A DNA stretch of 64,000 bases from Aselliscus stoliczkanus (GCA_033961575.1 CM066729.1:95421001-95485000), one strand, 5' to 3'. Shown: positions 22,860 to 33,480, numbered from the stretch's first letter. The notes: generated from the sequence alone by a model not told the origin. Translations and numbers: made by a program.

Positions 22860-23210
22860 AGACTGACATGTTGATCCAATTCTTTACCTCTCCTTGTGTT
22901 TATACCCATTGTCATAGACCTTTCGTAGGGCCCTGGCACTCTGACTCTTGAATTCTGCCATGTGGCTTGCATTAGGCCAATGGAATGTTGATTTTTAAAA
23001 AAAATGAAAGCAGAGAATGACTGGTGGAGAGCCATGTGAAGTAGAATCACTTTGTACAAGAATGAATGAGCTCAGCCAAGCCCAGCCAAGCCTAGCCTAT
23101 ATCAGCTGAATCCCAGTGATGCTTGATAAATAAATGCTCCTTCATATGAGCCACGGAACTTTTGAGTGGTTTACTATACAGCATTGTCACGGTACATAAC
23201 TGACAAATCC
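22860..23210 (+). mobile_element. Ancient LTR-like retrotransposon relic
   Basis: Phrases such as CTGCCATGTGGCTTGCATTA, GGAGAGCCATGTGAAGTAGA, AAATAAATGCTCCTTCATAT and TTACTATACAGCATTGTCAC recall the body and polyadenylation end of old eutherian LTRs of the MaLR/ERVL type. AGCTCAGCCAAGCCCAGCCA is a locally repeated (AGCCAAGCCC)n-like stretch. Exact family and borders are uncertain. Confidence 0.45.
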
Positions 23211-23304
23211 ATGATCACTGGTGATCTTAAGGAAGCAATATCTCTGATAAAAGCAAAGCAATACTTAGTGCTGGCCATAGGTGGTTGATTAATAGTTAAA
23301 GGTG

Positions 23305-23530
23305 CATATCCTATGCCAGACTGCTTGGCTTTTAACCTCATCCTTACCACTCACCAACAATTTGATACTGATCAGGTTAACGCTATGTTTCACTTTTCTC
23401 ATCTACAACATTTGGAAAAAATAGCATATGTCTCATAAATCTAGTTATGAGCATTAAATATGTAAATACATAAAATACTTAGAGCTGTTTCCGGCATGAA
23501 ATAGGTGCTTAAGAAATGTTATTGTTCCTA
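23305..23530 (+). mobile_element. MIR SINE
   Basis: Follows MIR order with strong divergence: CTGCTTGGCTTTTAACCTCA, ACCACTCACCAACAATTTG, TTTCTCATCTACAACATTTG, ATGAGCATTAAATATGTAAA and ATAGGTGCTTAAGAAATGTT. Confidence 0.65.
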
Positions 23531-25529
23531 TGTATAAATAGGACCTTGTTCAATGATTTCCTCATTGCTCTTTCCCTAGGTGTATTATGCAATGCTTATC
23601 TTTGCCATGATGTATGGTTCTATATGTCTGTGAATAATTGTAAAAATGCTAAGGCAGAATCCTAAGTTACAAGCCCACTTATACAACTATAAAAGTAGAA
23701 ATGACAAATTCCTGAGATAGTCACATGCAATATCCTAATAAAATATGGAAAACTAGGAGCTAAAAAAATAAAGCCTATTCATGACAAAGCTAATATCCAA
23801 ATTCCAAAATCTTAAGGTTGAGACTCTTCTTGTTCAAGTTCACGTCCTTTCAAAGCTACCCAGAGAACAATTCTTCATGGCAGATCAGCTCCAACAGATT
23901 CAAGTGTTAAAAGAGCCTCGACTAACCTTCAGACCTACTGCATTTTTGTCATTTCTGGCTTTTGCCTATGTTTGTACACCTCTTTGGGGCTACCCAATAA
24001 TTGGTACTGTGGAGTAGCTTATGGTTCAAGTGACAGGGTATGGGTTCTACCCTTTCACTATGAGGGTCTTTGGAGAAGGAATCCTTGGTAGTAATAATTT
24101 ATCAATCTCCTGACTGCCTTCTACCATTGTGCATGTGGCTTCTATTACACAGGAAACTCAAGAAGCTGCAAAGGATAATATTCAGCTTTGCCAGAAGTTG
24201 ATAGGGCAGACATATGAAAAACAGTAAAGCCCTTGGACTATGCCACATCCTTGCCAAGGTTTTCTAAACAAGAAACTTCTTAGACATGTCCAGGAATTCT
24301 TCCCACAAAGCACTGGTAATGTGTCTCAGGATGCAGCAAGCTTGTCATTACCATCCGTAAAGAAGAGGGTCAAAATGCTGACTGCCGCCATTGTCAGGAT
24401 TTGTCATCCGTCTGCAACACTGGCAAGATCCCTGAATGGTCTGCTTTCATTCGGTGCTGTGCTGTGGTAAGTGCTTCAGCATCATTGGGAGTTTTTGCCT
24501 GCAGTAAGAACAGCATTCTCTTGATAGGGGAGAAATACAAGGAATCATATGAATAGTTGGATACATGTGTCAGAACTGTGTAGGAACACATTTTCAATTA
24601 TTAGCAGGTCAGAATTGTGATAAAATAGATATGGATGTGAATAGAATTAATTATGATCCAGAGCTCATGCATGAGGACATGGTCTTGTAGGTGACAACTG
24701 AGAGGCCGTGTTAGAGCCATTGTCCATTATCAGTGGCGTAGAAGTATGAATAGCTTGTAGATTTGCTTTCAGGATTATCTTTTCCTGAACGCCTGCTTAG
24801 GGAGATGAGAAATGAGGATTATGTTATTAGAATATAAATTTGGCCTCTAGGGAAGCTCTTCCAGCTCAGAAAATTATGGACAATGGACATCTTCACACCA
24901 CTCAGAAACCATGCTGCATACATTATAACTCAGGGAATATGGAGCCACACACGGCACAGCTATGTATGGGCGTGTCTTCATTTGGAAGAAGACTGAAATA
25001 AGAGCACTGCCTTACACCGTGATAACCATTTGCAATGCCACGGGTAGTCCTTGGAGGCACAGAAATGAAAGCTGTCAGTGCATTCTGCTGTTTTATAAGC
25101 TTTTTGAAAATAGACTGTTAATGGCAGTAAGAAAAAAAAAAGCCCAAGCTGTGCTTGGGGGTGCTAAAATAGCTTGAAAATCTGTGGGTGGGGTGGGGGG
25201 TTGGTATTAAGCATTATCCCCTTTCCAAGACCTCTTTTCAACATGGCAAAATATGAGGGAATAGATCATGGATGCCCCTTTTTCACTCTGGGTACACATG
25301 AGGAAGACATCCAAAATGGGGTTCATTCATTAATCTATTTGAAGCTTTCTACCATTACTCACAAGGCTTTACGTGGAATGCTCTGTTTTATTTTTTTTCT
25401 GGAAACAGTGGAGCTCTATTTACATCAGAAGGGACATCAAGTACCACAACAATCACTAAAAATGAAATCCTACAGCTCAGCCTGCCAACCAGCATGGGAT
25501 GCGTGCAGCTGTAAGTGAGCTTCACAAGG
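23531..25529. other. Non-coding DNA, no gene recognised
   Basis: About 2 kb of sequence slightly less AT-rich than its surroundings. Open frames at 23781-24017, 24240-24470 and 25174-25518 have no domain, signal peptide or family resemblance that I can identify, and lie in an otherwise non-coding setting. I could not tie the region to a known repeat. Confidence 0.5.
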
Positions 25530-25790
25530 CAAGTAACGCGCCAGGGAGGGAAGACGGCACGATGCCAAAATAGCTTATGGATAGCATGAGAAAGGGGGCA
25601 GACTGAGAACGGCAGGCAACAGAGCCTAAAAAAGACTCACAAAAGAAATCTGTGGCTTAGCTCTCTAGAAGCCGACAGGCCGAGAGAATAACAGAGAGGC
25701 CAAGTCGGGTACGCGAGGGCAGAGTCAAGCCCAGAGATAAGACCCGCCCCGAGTGCCTACAGCTGCAAAGGCAGGGTGATCGCTATTTGA
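25530..25790. other. CpG-rich patch
   Basis: About a dozen CpG dinucleotides lie in 260 bases (for example AACGCGCC, GTCGGGTACGCGAGG, CCCGCCCCGAG). The neighbouring kilobases have almost none. No SINE or LTR signature was recognised in it. It could be a small regulatory element kept unmethylated, or a recently inserted sequence that has not yet lost its CpGs. It is below the usual size for a CpG island and has no adjacent gene start. Confidence 0.4.
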
Positions 25791-27326
25791 ACCCAGGATT
25801 TACAGAGAGCCTGGGTTATGTATCCAACCTGACAGCTGTATTTGATATTCTCACTGTCACCTGTGTCATTGTTGAATATAAAGGGCAAGAAACAAAAGCG
25901 TTGCAGAGACATGTTAAATATTAAGGCTATACAAATGGCACTCTCACCATGAGATCGCCCCCATAAACATTTTAGAAAAGGTTGTCTCAATGCTCTATGT
26001 ATCTGTTATTTTTGTATACACTGACACCTCCATGTAGGCTATGAAACAAAAAGGGGGGGGGATGTATTTAAACTTAGGTTAGCATCTTTCCTTTTCTGCT
26101 GTTCTATTAGCTTGTCGGTCTGTGTTTCCACGTATCTCAGAGACTGAACTCCTAGAAACAGTGCGTGTGTGAAGGATAAGATAGTTTCTTATAGGCTGCA
26201 CAGACATGTACCCTCATTTTCTAATATCTGAGCCCATCCAAGCCTCATGGGAATTCTCCTTGCTTTGCCAAAGATCTTACAGTACTTAATCTCTATTCAT
26301 GTGAAACAAGAAACGATGTCCTTCTCATTTTATTCCAAAGCCATCTTTAATGCCAAAGATGAATGTGGATATGGGGGAAGTTGACATTTACTCAGAATTA
26401 TTATTCAATCAAAGTTCTATTTTCTTCTTATGATGATTTCATTTGTCAGAGTAGTTTTAATGCAAAGCTTGTGATCAGGGTTTTGTTTTCTTTTTTTTCC
26501 TTAAACAACTGATGCTGCCATCTGTGTCACCTGAGGCTTCTTTTTGTTGATTATTTTGCATGGTAGCCTCATGTAATGTAACACAATGAACACATAAATA
26601 ATTTGAACATTGTTTTCACTGGGAGAGAACACTCCAGACAGCTGTGTGATGCCAAAGTACCAATTCCAGAGGAGGTAAGGCAGCATAATATTCTTCCCAC
26701 AAAAACATGCCACTTTTTTTTTTCCATCCTCTTTTTAAAATTCTTTGTTTGGTTTGATTAGAGACCCACATCAGAGGCATCTTTTAGGTCATGGGATCTG
26801 CCTGCTTGGGAACTTCCCACTGTGTTGGTGAGGCATCGTTCTCCTAGTCTAAGCGGCTGGAGTTCAGAACAACCCTAGGGCATTTTTGTTTTCTGTTTTA
26901 TATCTCCTTTGTTCTTTCTCTTTGTTCTCCTCCATTCAGAGAAAGGTGTGTGCTAATGACAACTTGTTAGAAGTGTACCCAGCAGGGGGAGGATAGGAGC
27001 TGTTTGGATTTTTTAGAATAGTTCTTGCTTATTTGCCCAGTGCTTTAGATAATAATTAGAGGGTAGTCTTTCTGTAGATGCAAGGGGCTCCCTCCTCAAA
27101 TAGCTTATGTTAGAAATTGTGTGGCTCAGTTAAAACCTATAGACTTTGATGGTTTACCCCAGTTCTCTTGTAACTAGCTACTATCCTCCTTCCCCCATGC
27201 CCATTAGAAATGATTTGGGGCTATTTTTTTTCTACAACAGAGCTTTCTTCCAAAAAATTAGATACATGGGACATTGAATCTGAAATGTCATGTTTAGAAA
27301 AATCCTGGATTCCAGCATGAGTTGTA
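25791..27326. other. AT-rich non-coding DNA
   Basis: Nothing gene-like was found. There is a G-run at 26054-26062, and pyrimidine-rich tracts lie near 26485-26503 and 26708-26750. No repeat family could be named. Confidence 0.55.
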
Positions 27327-28590
27327 TTGGGTTGTCGGAAAAGTCATGATGCATGTTAGCAACAGATAGCACTAGTTCATTTTTGGAAGTACTAGAGTCA
27401 TTCACATCTTTGTCATTGCTATGTCATTTGACAGCTGATATTCTAGTTTCACTCTAAAAAAAAATAAAAATGAGCGATTTTGTTAAGTTTTGGAAATTTT
27501 ACTAGTTGAAGATGGAAGACCAAACTGTGCATTTTTGCCATATTTTATTGTTTTACTTCCATAAAGGGAAGAATGCACATCAAGCTTGTGAAAAGTGGCA
27601 GAAAGTTTATGGTGACAATGCTCTACAAGAATACCAGTGCCAACAATGGTTCACGAAATTCTGTGCTGGTGATTTTGATCTCAATGACTTTCCTCAGTCA
27701 GGGAGGCCCACCGGTGTTGATGATAACAAAATAAAGGCATTGATCAAGTGAAACCCACGTGACATGACACAAGAGATTGCAGAAACATTGAACATCCATC
27801 ATTCAAGCATTCACAACCACCTGAAGAAGCTGGGATACATAAGCAAGCTTGATATTTGGGGTCCGCATGAATTCAAAGAAGTTCATTTGTTGGTGCATGT
27901 AAACATCTGCAATATGCTCATTAAATGTGAGGAAAATGATCGCTTTTTGAAACTACTGATAACTGGTGATGAGAAGCGGATTGTTTACAACAATGTGGTG
28001 TGCAAACGGTCTTGGTCCCGATGTAATGATTCATCTCAAATGACATCGAAAGTAGATATTTGTCAGAGGAAAGTTATGCTCTTAGTGTGGTGGGATTTCA
28101 AAGGTGTCGTGTTTTTTAAGCTCCTACCAAGGAATCAAGCAATTCGAATGTGTACTGTCAGCAATTGGATAGTTTGAACGAATCCATCATCCAGAAATGT
28201 CCAGAGCTTGTTAATTGTAAAGGAGTTGTGTTCCATCATGACAACTCAAGACCACACACAAGTTTGATCACCCGTCAAAAATTATTGGAGCTTGGATGGG
28301 ATGTGTTGCCACACCCCACATCAAACTTCCACTTGTTTCGCTCTCTTCAAAACTCCATACATGGTATAACATTCAATTCAGATGAGGCAGTAAATCAGCA
28401 CCTTCTTCAGTTTTTTGCAAATAAAGACAGGCCCTTCTATGAACAAGGAATTATGAAACTCACTGAAAGTTGGCAAAAGGTTATCGAACAAAACGGGCAA
28501 CATATCATTGATTGATCTTTGTTCTTTATATAAATAAATGAGCTTTGTAAAACATAGACAAAATATGTCATGACTTTTCTGACAAATATA
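27327..28590 (+). mobile_element. Near-complete mariner DNA transposon
   Basis: The left terminal inverted repeat TTGGGTTGTCGGAAAAGTCA begins just after TA (27325-27326). The right one ends in TCATGACTTTTCTGACAA and runs to about 28590, followed by TATATA. Over 16 core bases the two ends differ at one position. The length of about 1.26 kb is that of a complete mariner. The right end has lost the outermost TTGGG match to a TA-rich run. DNA transposons of this type move by cut-and-paste into TA. Confidence 0.93.
27506..28515 (+). pseudogene. Mariner transposase, broken
   Basis: N-terminal helix-turn-helix region (27506-27751) with AGDFDLNDFPQSGRP. A TGA at about 27749-27751 interrupts it. The second helix-turn-helix and start of the catalytic domain follow (27764-28177), with the first catalytic Asp in ITGDEK. 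A frameshift near 28150 leads into the third segment (28150-28515), which has the second Asp in FHHDNSRPHT and ends QNGQHIID at TGA. The third catalytic region is damaged: after LPHP the YSPDLAPSD-type loop is shortened, and Asp is replaced by Asn in TSNFHLF. Together these are one nonsense change, one frameshift and one lost catalytic residue. The full length would be about 340 residues. It resembles the mammalian mariners of the Hsmar2 kind; subfamily not proven. Confidence 0.92.
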
Positions 28591-28843
28591 TATATATATT
28601 TCACATGCAATAAGGAAACTAGCATTTGGCTTGCAAATGCTTATATTACACACTATTGTGTTTCACTATTTTTTCAAAGCAGTCACTCTCCGGGCTTACC
28701 TCTTGGAAATGCTTGAAAACAAAGAGTGTTGAGCTAAAGTCATAATCCAGTAGTAGTTTTTTTTTAATTTAACTTTTAGAATATATCATCAGTAGGGGAA
28801 TTATAGTAAATTAACATCTTGGTTGAAAATGTTAAGAGCTACA
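28591..28843. other. AT-rich spacer with a short (TA)n
   Basis: TATATATATA follows the mariner right end (28587-28599). No other feature is seen up to the VES SINE. Confidence 0.6.
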
Positions 28844-29025
28844 GGGCTGCCAGTTAGCTCAGTTGGTTAGAGCACAGTGTTCATAACACAAAGATTGTTG
28901 CTTTGATCCCCACATGGGCCACTGAGTTGTACCCTCTACAACGAGATTGAAACAACTATTTGACTTAGAGATAATGGGCCCTGGAAAAATACACTGTTTC
29001 CCAATAAAAATTTAAAAAAAGAAAA
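28844..29025 (+). mobile_element. VES SINE (bat tRNA-derived SINE)
   Basis: Head GGCTGCCAGTTAGCTCAGTT followed by GGTTAGAGC (A-box region) and a B-box-like GCTTTGATCCCC. Then GCATGGGCC-like CACATGGGCCACTGAGTTG, ACAACGAGATTGAAACAAC, GATAATGGGCCCTGGAAAAA, ACACTGTTTCCCAATAAAAA and an A-tail. This order matches the VES family known from bats. Flanks TTAAGAGCTA at 28832-28841 and 29026-29035 are the target-site duplication. It is the clearest taxonomic marker in the window. Confidence 0.92.
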
Positions 29026-29035
29026 TTAAGAGCTA

Positions 29036-29521
29036 GAGTTTTGGATCAAAGCTCATGTTTCACTTATTGGCCCCTACAACGTCCAAGTTAGCTGCTTCTG
29101 GTTGATTCTTTTTTCATGTTTTTGTTCTCTCTAGCCCACAAAGATGGTCTTCTGAGATACTGATAAGCACTTAGTGGACAGGAAGTAGATCCTTCTAATA
29201 CCCTCTTAGGACAGAAAAGCCATCTGGAGCCATTTATTTTCCCCTTCAAACATTTTCCCCTTTATATCAAAAAAAAAAAAAAGAGCCAGATTTTAAGTAA
29301 CAGGACTTAGAACCAGTGGGCACTAGGATTTTTATTTTCTACACAATTCTTACTCAGAAAGGTGATTAAGTATGTTTTACTCAAGTAACCATGAATGTAC
29401 CCTTATGTACCACTAGTTTGTAGTTGCCCTAATGGATTCTGAGGTGACATCTTTGGTCAGAGTCAAGCCAGATGGAGGCTTTGTTTATGATTTTCATGTA
29501 ATAATCCCAGGAACCTTCCAT
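29036..29521. other. Non-coding spacer
   Basis: AT-rich sequence with an A-run at 29270-29281. No gene or repeat was recognised. Confidence 0.55.
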
Positions 29522-29664
29522 TTCTTCTTCTTCTTCTTCTTCTTCTTCTTCTTCTTCTTCTTCTTCTTCTTCTTCTTCTTCTTCTTCTTCTTCTTCTTCT
29601 TCTTCCTCCTCCTCCTCCTCCTCTTCCTCCTCCTCCTCCTCCTTCTTCTTCTTCTTCTTCTTCT

Positions 29665-29703
<39 letters not shown>
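29522..29703. repeat. Composite trinucleotide microsatellite (TTC)n-(TCC)n-(TTC)n-(GCT)n
   Basis: Four abutting triplet blocks share one phase: about 27 TTC units (29523-29604), a TCC block with one TTC interruption (29605-29642), about nine TTC units (29643-29668) and 11 pure GCT units (29671-29703). The whole stays in one triplet register over 180 bases, giving long homopolymer-like open frames on both strands (Phe/Leu one way; Arg, Gly, Glu, Ala the other). These are not genes. The pure GAA/TTC and CTG/CAG blocks belong to the classes prone to length change. Confidence 0.95.
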
Positions 29704-29817
29704 ATCATTGTATGTTTATTTTAATGCCCAATACCAAAAAGTTGTTTTATAATATATCTGAGATAAAAACAATTAATTTCTTTCTTATATACTCAAAATC
29801 AACTTATTATTTTATGG

Positions 29818-30140
29818 GTAGGATTCCATCCTGCATGGCTGTTCTTTACCTCTGTCCACCTTCTCTCCCACCTAAGTGCATGCTGCCACCCCTTGGAAGA
29901 TTTGATAGACAGGGACCTGAGCCCCGAGGCCCCAGAACTTAATTTTTGGTTGTGAATTAAAGGCTGACAAAGATGATCACTTTAAGGTGAATAATGATGA
30001 AAATGAGCACCAGTTATTTTTACGAACCGTCAGTTTAGGGGCTGGTGCAAAGGATGGATTGCACATTGTTGAAGCGAAGGCAGTGAATTATGAAGGCAAA
30101 AATGTCTGTATAGCCAACTGTTTGCCTTGGGGTCTTTGAA
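29818..30140 (+). pseudogene. NPM1P: NPM1 (nucleophosmin) processed pseudogene, 5' part
   Basis: The 5' UTR is recognisable (ATTCCATCCTGCATGGCTGT, CCTTCTCTCCCACCTAAGTG, CATGCTGCCACCC). It is joined without introns to the N-terminal core of nucleophosmin: residues equivalent to EDSMDMDMSPLRPQN (diverged), [40 protein letters not shown] and VNYEG. The initiator is TTG (29893-29895). One base is shifted around the NYLFG position. About 30 bases (the SPIKVTLATL-type segment) are missing before the KMSVQPTVSLGGFEI region, which itself has a TAG and frameshifts. The match ends near 30140, so roughly the last 60 percent is absent. The parent is a nucleolar histone-binding chaperone. No A-tail or clear target-site duplication was found, so the 3' end was lost later or the copy was inverted or truncated. 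Confidence 0.88.
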
Positions 30141-31934
30141 ATAAGGAAGCTTCGTTTTTACAGCTTTGATATAAAAATGTCCATGAAACTTGCCCAGGCC
30201 TCTCTGCTTACTTAATTATATTTTTGATAATTTATTTTACCAATTGACTTCTACCCAGGCCAGGTTATGTTTGATCTTGATGGGGTTGCAGAAACTTGCG
30301 GGAGAGGAGGAAATGTCCTAGCTCATTATCTTCTATTCTCACTTTATTAGACCTGTTTTCTGGAAATTATGCAAATTCTGGTTCTCAGATGTTTTCTTCG
30401 AAAATGGTTTCTTCCTTCCTCTCCCTATTTCTGAATCGTTTCATTGATATAGGGTAAATTGTGTGTTTCCTGTCTTCTAATCATTGATGTTGGATATTTC
30501 ATGATAAGCCATTCATTCCCCTATTTTAATCATGGACTTCCCAAGTCTACCCAAAAACCAATATTACTTTGTAAAGGGATGCTTTAAGTAGAAGATTGGG
30601 TTAACATAAAATTCCATTAGGTAATACAATCAGATTAATTCATAACTCTCAATTAATTATTAGAATTTAATAGTAAAACTGTAGAAATTAAAGGTTTAAG
30701 AAGTTAAAATTCTAATATATGTAATTGAAGCTACTGGAAATAATAAGAGGGTGACTGTATGCAAAAAAAGTAAGATGTGTTTTTAGCTAAGAGAAGGTGT
30801 GAGGAATGCTGATATGTTTTTCTTAAGGGAAATGAGAATAGTTTTGTCTAAACTAGAACTTTTGGTTATGGAGGAAAAACAAATGTCCACAAAAAGCAGA
30901 TGAGAGAGAGAGAAAGAGAATTTTACCCTGTGTAAGTAAGCTGGCTAAAAATTGAATTGTTATTATAAAAGTTCTAATAATTAAACTTTAATATCAATGG
31001 TGTACTTAGATAAAACTAAAACAATTTTCTTTCATTTGCTAAAAGGACAAAGTTTTCTTGGACTCTTGGTCTGTTCCTGATAAGAGACTATAAAGGGTTT
31101 TTCTTTTCAAGTAATCTGCCAAAAAAGCAAAGATTGTTTGTTTTATAATACTAATTTTCTGTGTTTTATGTTGTCTTAATCAGGACTCTGATTACTTAAG
31201 AAACTGAATCTTCTCAGTAGTGAGAGGTAGCCTCCTTTATTTGTCTTTGCAATCTTTTATTGTCACTTTGGTCAAATAGATAATTAAGTACCATTTCATA
31301 ATAATCTGTGATCCTATTTAGTCAAGTGTTTTAAAACCTTTTGATATTTTTGCCAGACTTCCCAAGTATCAAATTCTAAACAAAGTTTGTGGACCACAAA
31401 TTAACTTTGAAATTTTCCAGAGGGTCCCTGCAACATTTCAAAATATTTGTTCTCTCCCCTTATAAAAAGGGAGATATTAATCTAATTATACTTATTTGTA
31501 TGTTAAATTATATAGGAAGCATTGTCAAATAAGTGATAATAAACCTTCTTAGGTTATATTGCATAGGTTAATATAAGTTGTTCTATAAGCTGTATAAAAT
31601 TCCTAAAAATCTGATATGTCCTGGTGCAATGTTATCGCTTGTAATTCTAGTTATTATTTTAGAATATTGTGTATCACAGAAATAACCAATCTTTCTTGTC
31701 AATACTGTTGTAGTGACTTTTTATTAGATCTTTAACATGGACAAAACTTCTTACTGCTATTCTCTTACCTTTTTAAATCACTGTCATTAGACTTGAGGCT
31801 CACACTCAAAGCAGTAAACTTGAGTATTAGGGCAATGATCCAGCTGACTTTCATGCAAGGGCAACAGCAACAGAATCTATAAAGTTTGTGGCACATGTGG
31901 GTGAAGTTCATTCTGCTTCTGCAACTATGATTCC
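30141..31934. other. AT-rich non-coding DNA
   Basis: About 1.8 kb without recognised gene or repeat. A short GA-rich stretch lies at 30901-30918. Open frames are short and unremarkable. Confidence 0.55.
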
Positions 31935-32540
31935 TCAATGGCCAGATTTTTGCCATCCTGATATTCTTGTAACATGGCAAAGGTTCGTTCCTAAATAAGA
32001 GAAATTAAGACGAGCAAACAATGGCTGTAAATAAAAAATAATCCAGGATATGAGAAACCCAAGATGGTCGCTTGGTACTTCCTGCCTCCCTGGAAAACTC
32101 CATTTTGAGGGTTTTTGCATTTGTTCCCTGAGCATAGTACATTTAAGAAAAATCTATTTTGTTCCCAGAGCCTCAGGCATTTTCTCTCTGGACTCTTTGA
32201 GCACCTGTAGCTGGTGCTCAAAGAGTCAGTTGCCACTCAGTATGGGTTATCAGTAAGTCCTTGTTGTGTGTATCTTTCCTGGATGGACTGAAGCATTCCC
32301 CCGGCACAGACTGATGCCCTCATGGTAGCAAAGAAAATGTTAGAAAATATGTTTTCACTCTATAAGAGAGAGTCAAAGGTAGACAAGTGTCTATTGACAT
32401 GTAACCTTCTGCTGATCCCTTGTTATCTCCTGCTTGTCTGACCAGCTACTATAAGTATTTAATGCCGTAAGCTCAAGCCTATCATTAATAGGGTAAGAAA
32501 GCTTTACTGGACCTCAATTCAAGAGAGCCTATTGGTTACA
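31935..32540 (+). mobile_element. Possible solo LTR or ERV flank
   Basis: This stretch precedes the integrase remnant and has LTR-like content: TTTTGAGGGTTTTTGCATTT, the hairpin at 32191-32227, TTATCAGTAAGTCCTTGTTG and GTGTATCTTTCCTGG. Such a run can be the R-U5 side of a class I LTR. It does not match the start of the downstream LTR at 33917, so it may be a different element. Borders are uncertain. Confidence 0.3.
32191..32227. repeat. Perfect 15-bp inverted repeat (stem-loop)
   Basis: GACTCTTTGAGCACC (32191-32205) and its exact reverse complement GGTGCTCAAAGAGTC (32213-32227) are separated by seven bases, TGTAGCT. In RNA from either strand this would fold into a stable hairpin. It lies in LTR-like DNA upstream of an ERV remnant, where hairpins near the poly(A) signal are known in retroviruses, but that link is inference. 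Confidence 0.85.
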
Positions 32541-32705
32541 GTCTAGAGCCTGGTGACTGGGTATGGAAAGCTCATCAGAGGAGAACAGCCCTGGAACCCC
32601 ATTGAAAGGCCCTTGCCCAGTATTCCTGACCATTGACACTACTGTAAAACTAGAAGGCACTGAGCCTTGGATATATATCTGACAGATAAAGAGGGTTCCA
32701 CCTGA
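32541..32705 (+). pseudogene. ERV pol remnant: integrase C-terminal end
   Basis: Reading from about 32545, the frame gives a gammaretrovirus-like integrase tail: a PGDWVW start, the LEPHWKGP motif typical of the MLV-type integrase C-terminal domain, and an EPWI stretch close to the pol end. A TGA after it (about 32680) breaks the frame where pol would run on towards env. In an intact virus this domain binds DNA and chromatin during integration. Only about 50 residues are recognisable. Protease, reverse transcriptase and gag are not visible in the window. Confidence 0.75.
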
Positions 32706-33480
32706 CATATTATCCTGTACAAATGCTGGAGATCTTCAATTTAATTGACTAAGAAGTAACTGACAATGATGTAGACTGCTTCCACCCAAGAAGCCAGATC
32801 AAGACGTCCTACTGTAGTTGAACCTAAAACCCTTTCTTCATTTTTTTTCTTGCCTTTACTGTGGCATTGGCCTGGAAATATAATACCATCACCCATATCT
32901 CCTAGGCCATTGCTGAGGGTGAAGGATAGGGGTGGTTATCCTCTGGAATTTAGAACATTTTATTTCAGGTGAGAAAAAAAAACAACAACAAAAACTAACT
33001 GACCCCTGATTTGAATGGATAGTTATGCCTCAACACGATTTTTCTGTCTTTGGTAGTTATGATTCCCCTTGGGCATATAAATAACTAGATTGCTGGTATA
33101 GAGCTGGGCAATGCCCTTAGATTATCTAATGGTGCCCTTCAGTGTTCTAGAAAGGACCTACTAGGAGGCATTCTTGATTCAGGAATCATTTCCTTTGGCA
33201 GGACCATATTTTCCTGGTTAGGAATAGATATAAATGGGAATATGATTAGAAACCTTTCTTTATCTCCTGGAGACATTGCAGACTCTGTTACTAAGGCATT
33301 AGCTGCCCAGAAAAAAAAACCCTTAGGCTCTCTGGCCAAAGTTGTTCTTGATAATAGGGTAGCCCTTGATTATATTTATCTGAGCAAGAGGATGTCTGTG
33401 CTGTGGCCAACACCACCTGTTATACCTGGATCAATACTTCTTGGGAAGTTGCAACTCAATTACAAAAGCCATTTGGCTTA
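32706..33480 (+). pseudogene. ERV env remnant, transmembrane subunit recognisable
   Basis: Downstream of the integrase tail, in the expected pol-env order. The surface-subunit part (about 32720-33200) is too decayed to read. From about 33240 a TM-like frame is visible: heptad-like Leu/Ala-rich residues, then SLAKVVLDNRVALDY at the position of the conserved immunosuppressive-type segment. After a frameshift near 33385 a Cys-rich CAVANTTC motif follows, in which the last Cys of the usual CX6CC is replaced by Tyr. The frame then decays towards 33480. Several breaks make it non-coding, and no membrane anchor or cytoplasmic tail is readable. It is a class I (gamma-like) ERV; the subfamily is not assigned. 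Confidence 0.75.

Noticed and set aside
24030..24500. Possible processed pseudogene around the 76-codon frame at 24240
   Set aside because: I could not match it to any protein I know, and no A-tail or target-site duplication is visible.
25174..25518. 114-codon open frame in a slightly GC-richer segment
   Set aside because: No recognisable domain and no supporting signals. Its position just before the CpG patch made me look twice, but nothing else supports a gene.
28378..28653. Minus-strand frames of 91 and 62 codons
   Set aside because: Antisense shadows of the mariner transposase end.
29432..29752. Open frames rich in Phe/Leu on plus and Ala/Glu/Gly/Arg on minus
   Set aside because: They are translations of the triplet microsatellite at 29522-29703; composition follows the repeat blocks exactly.
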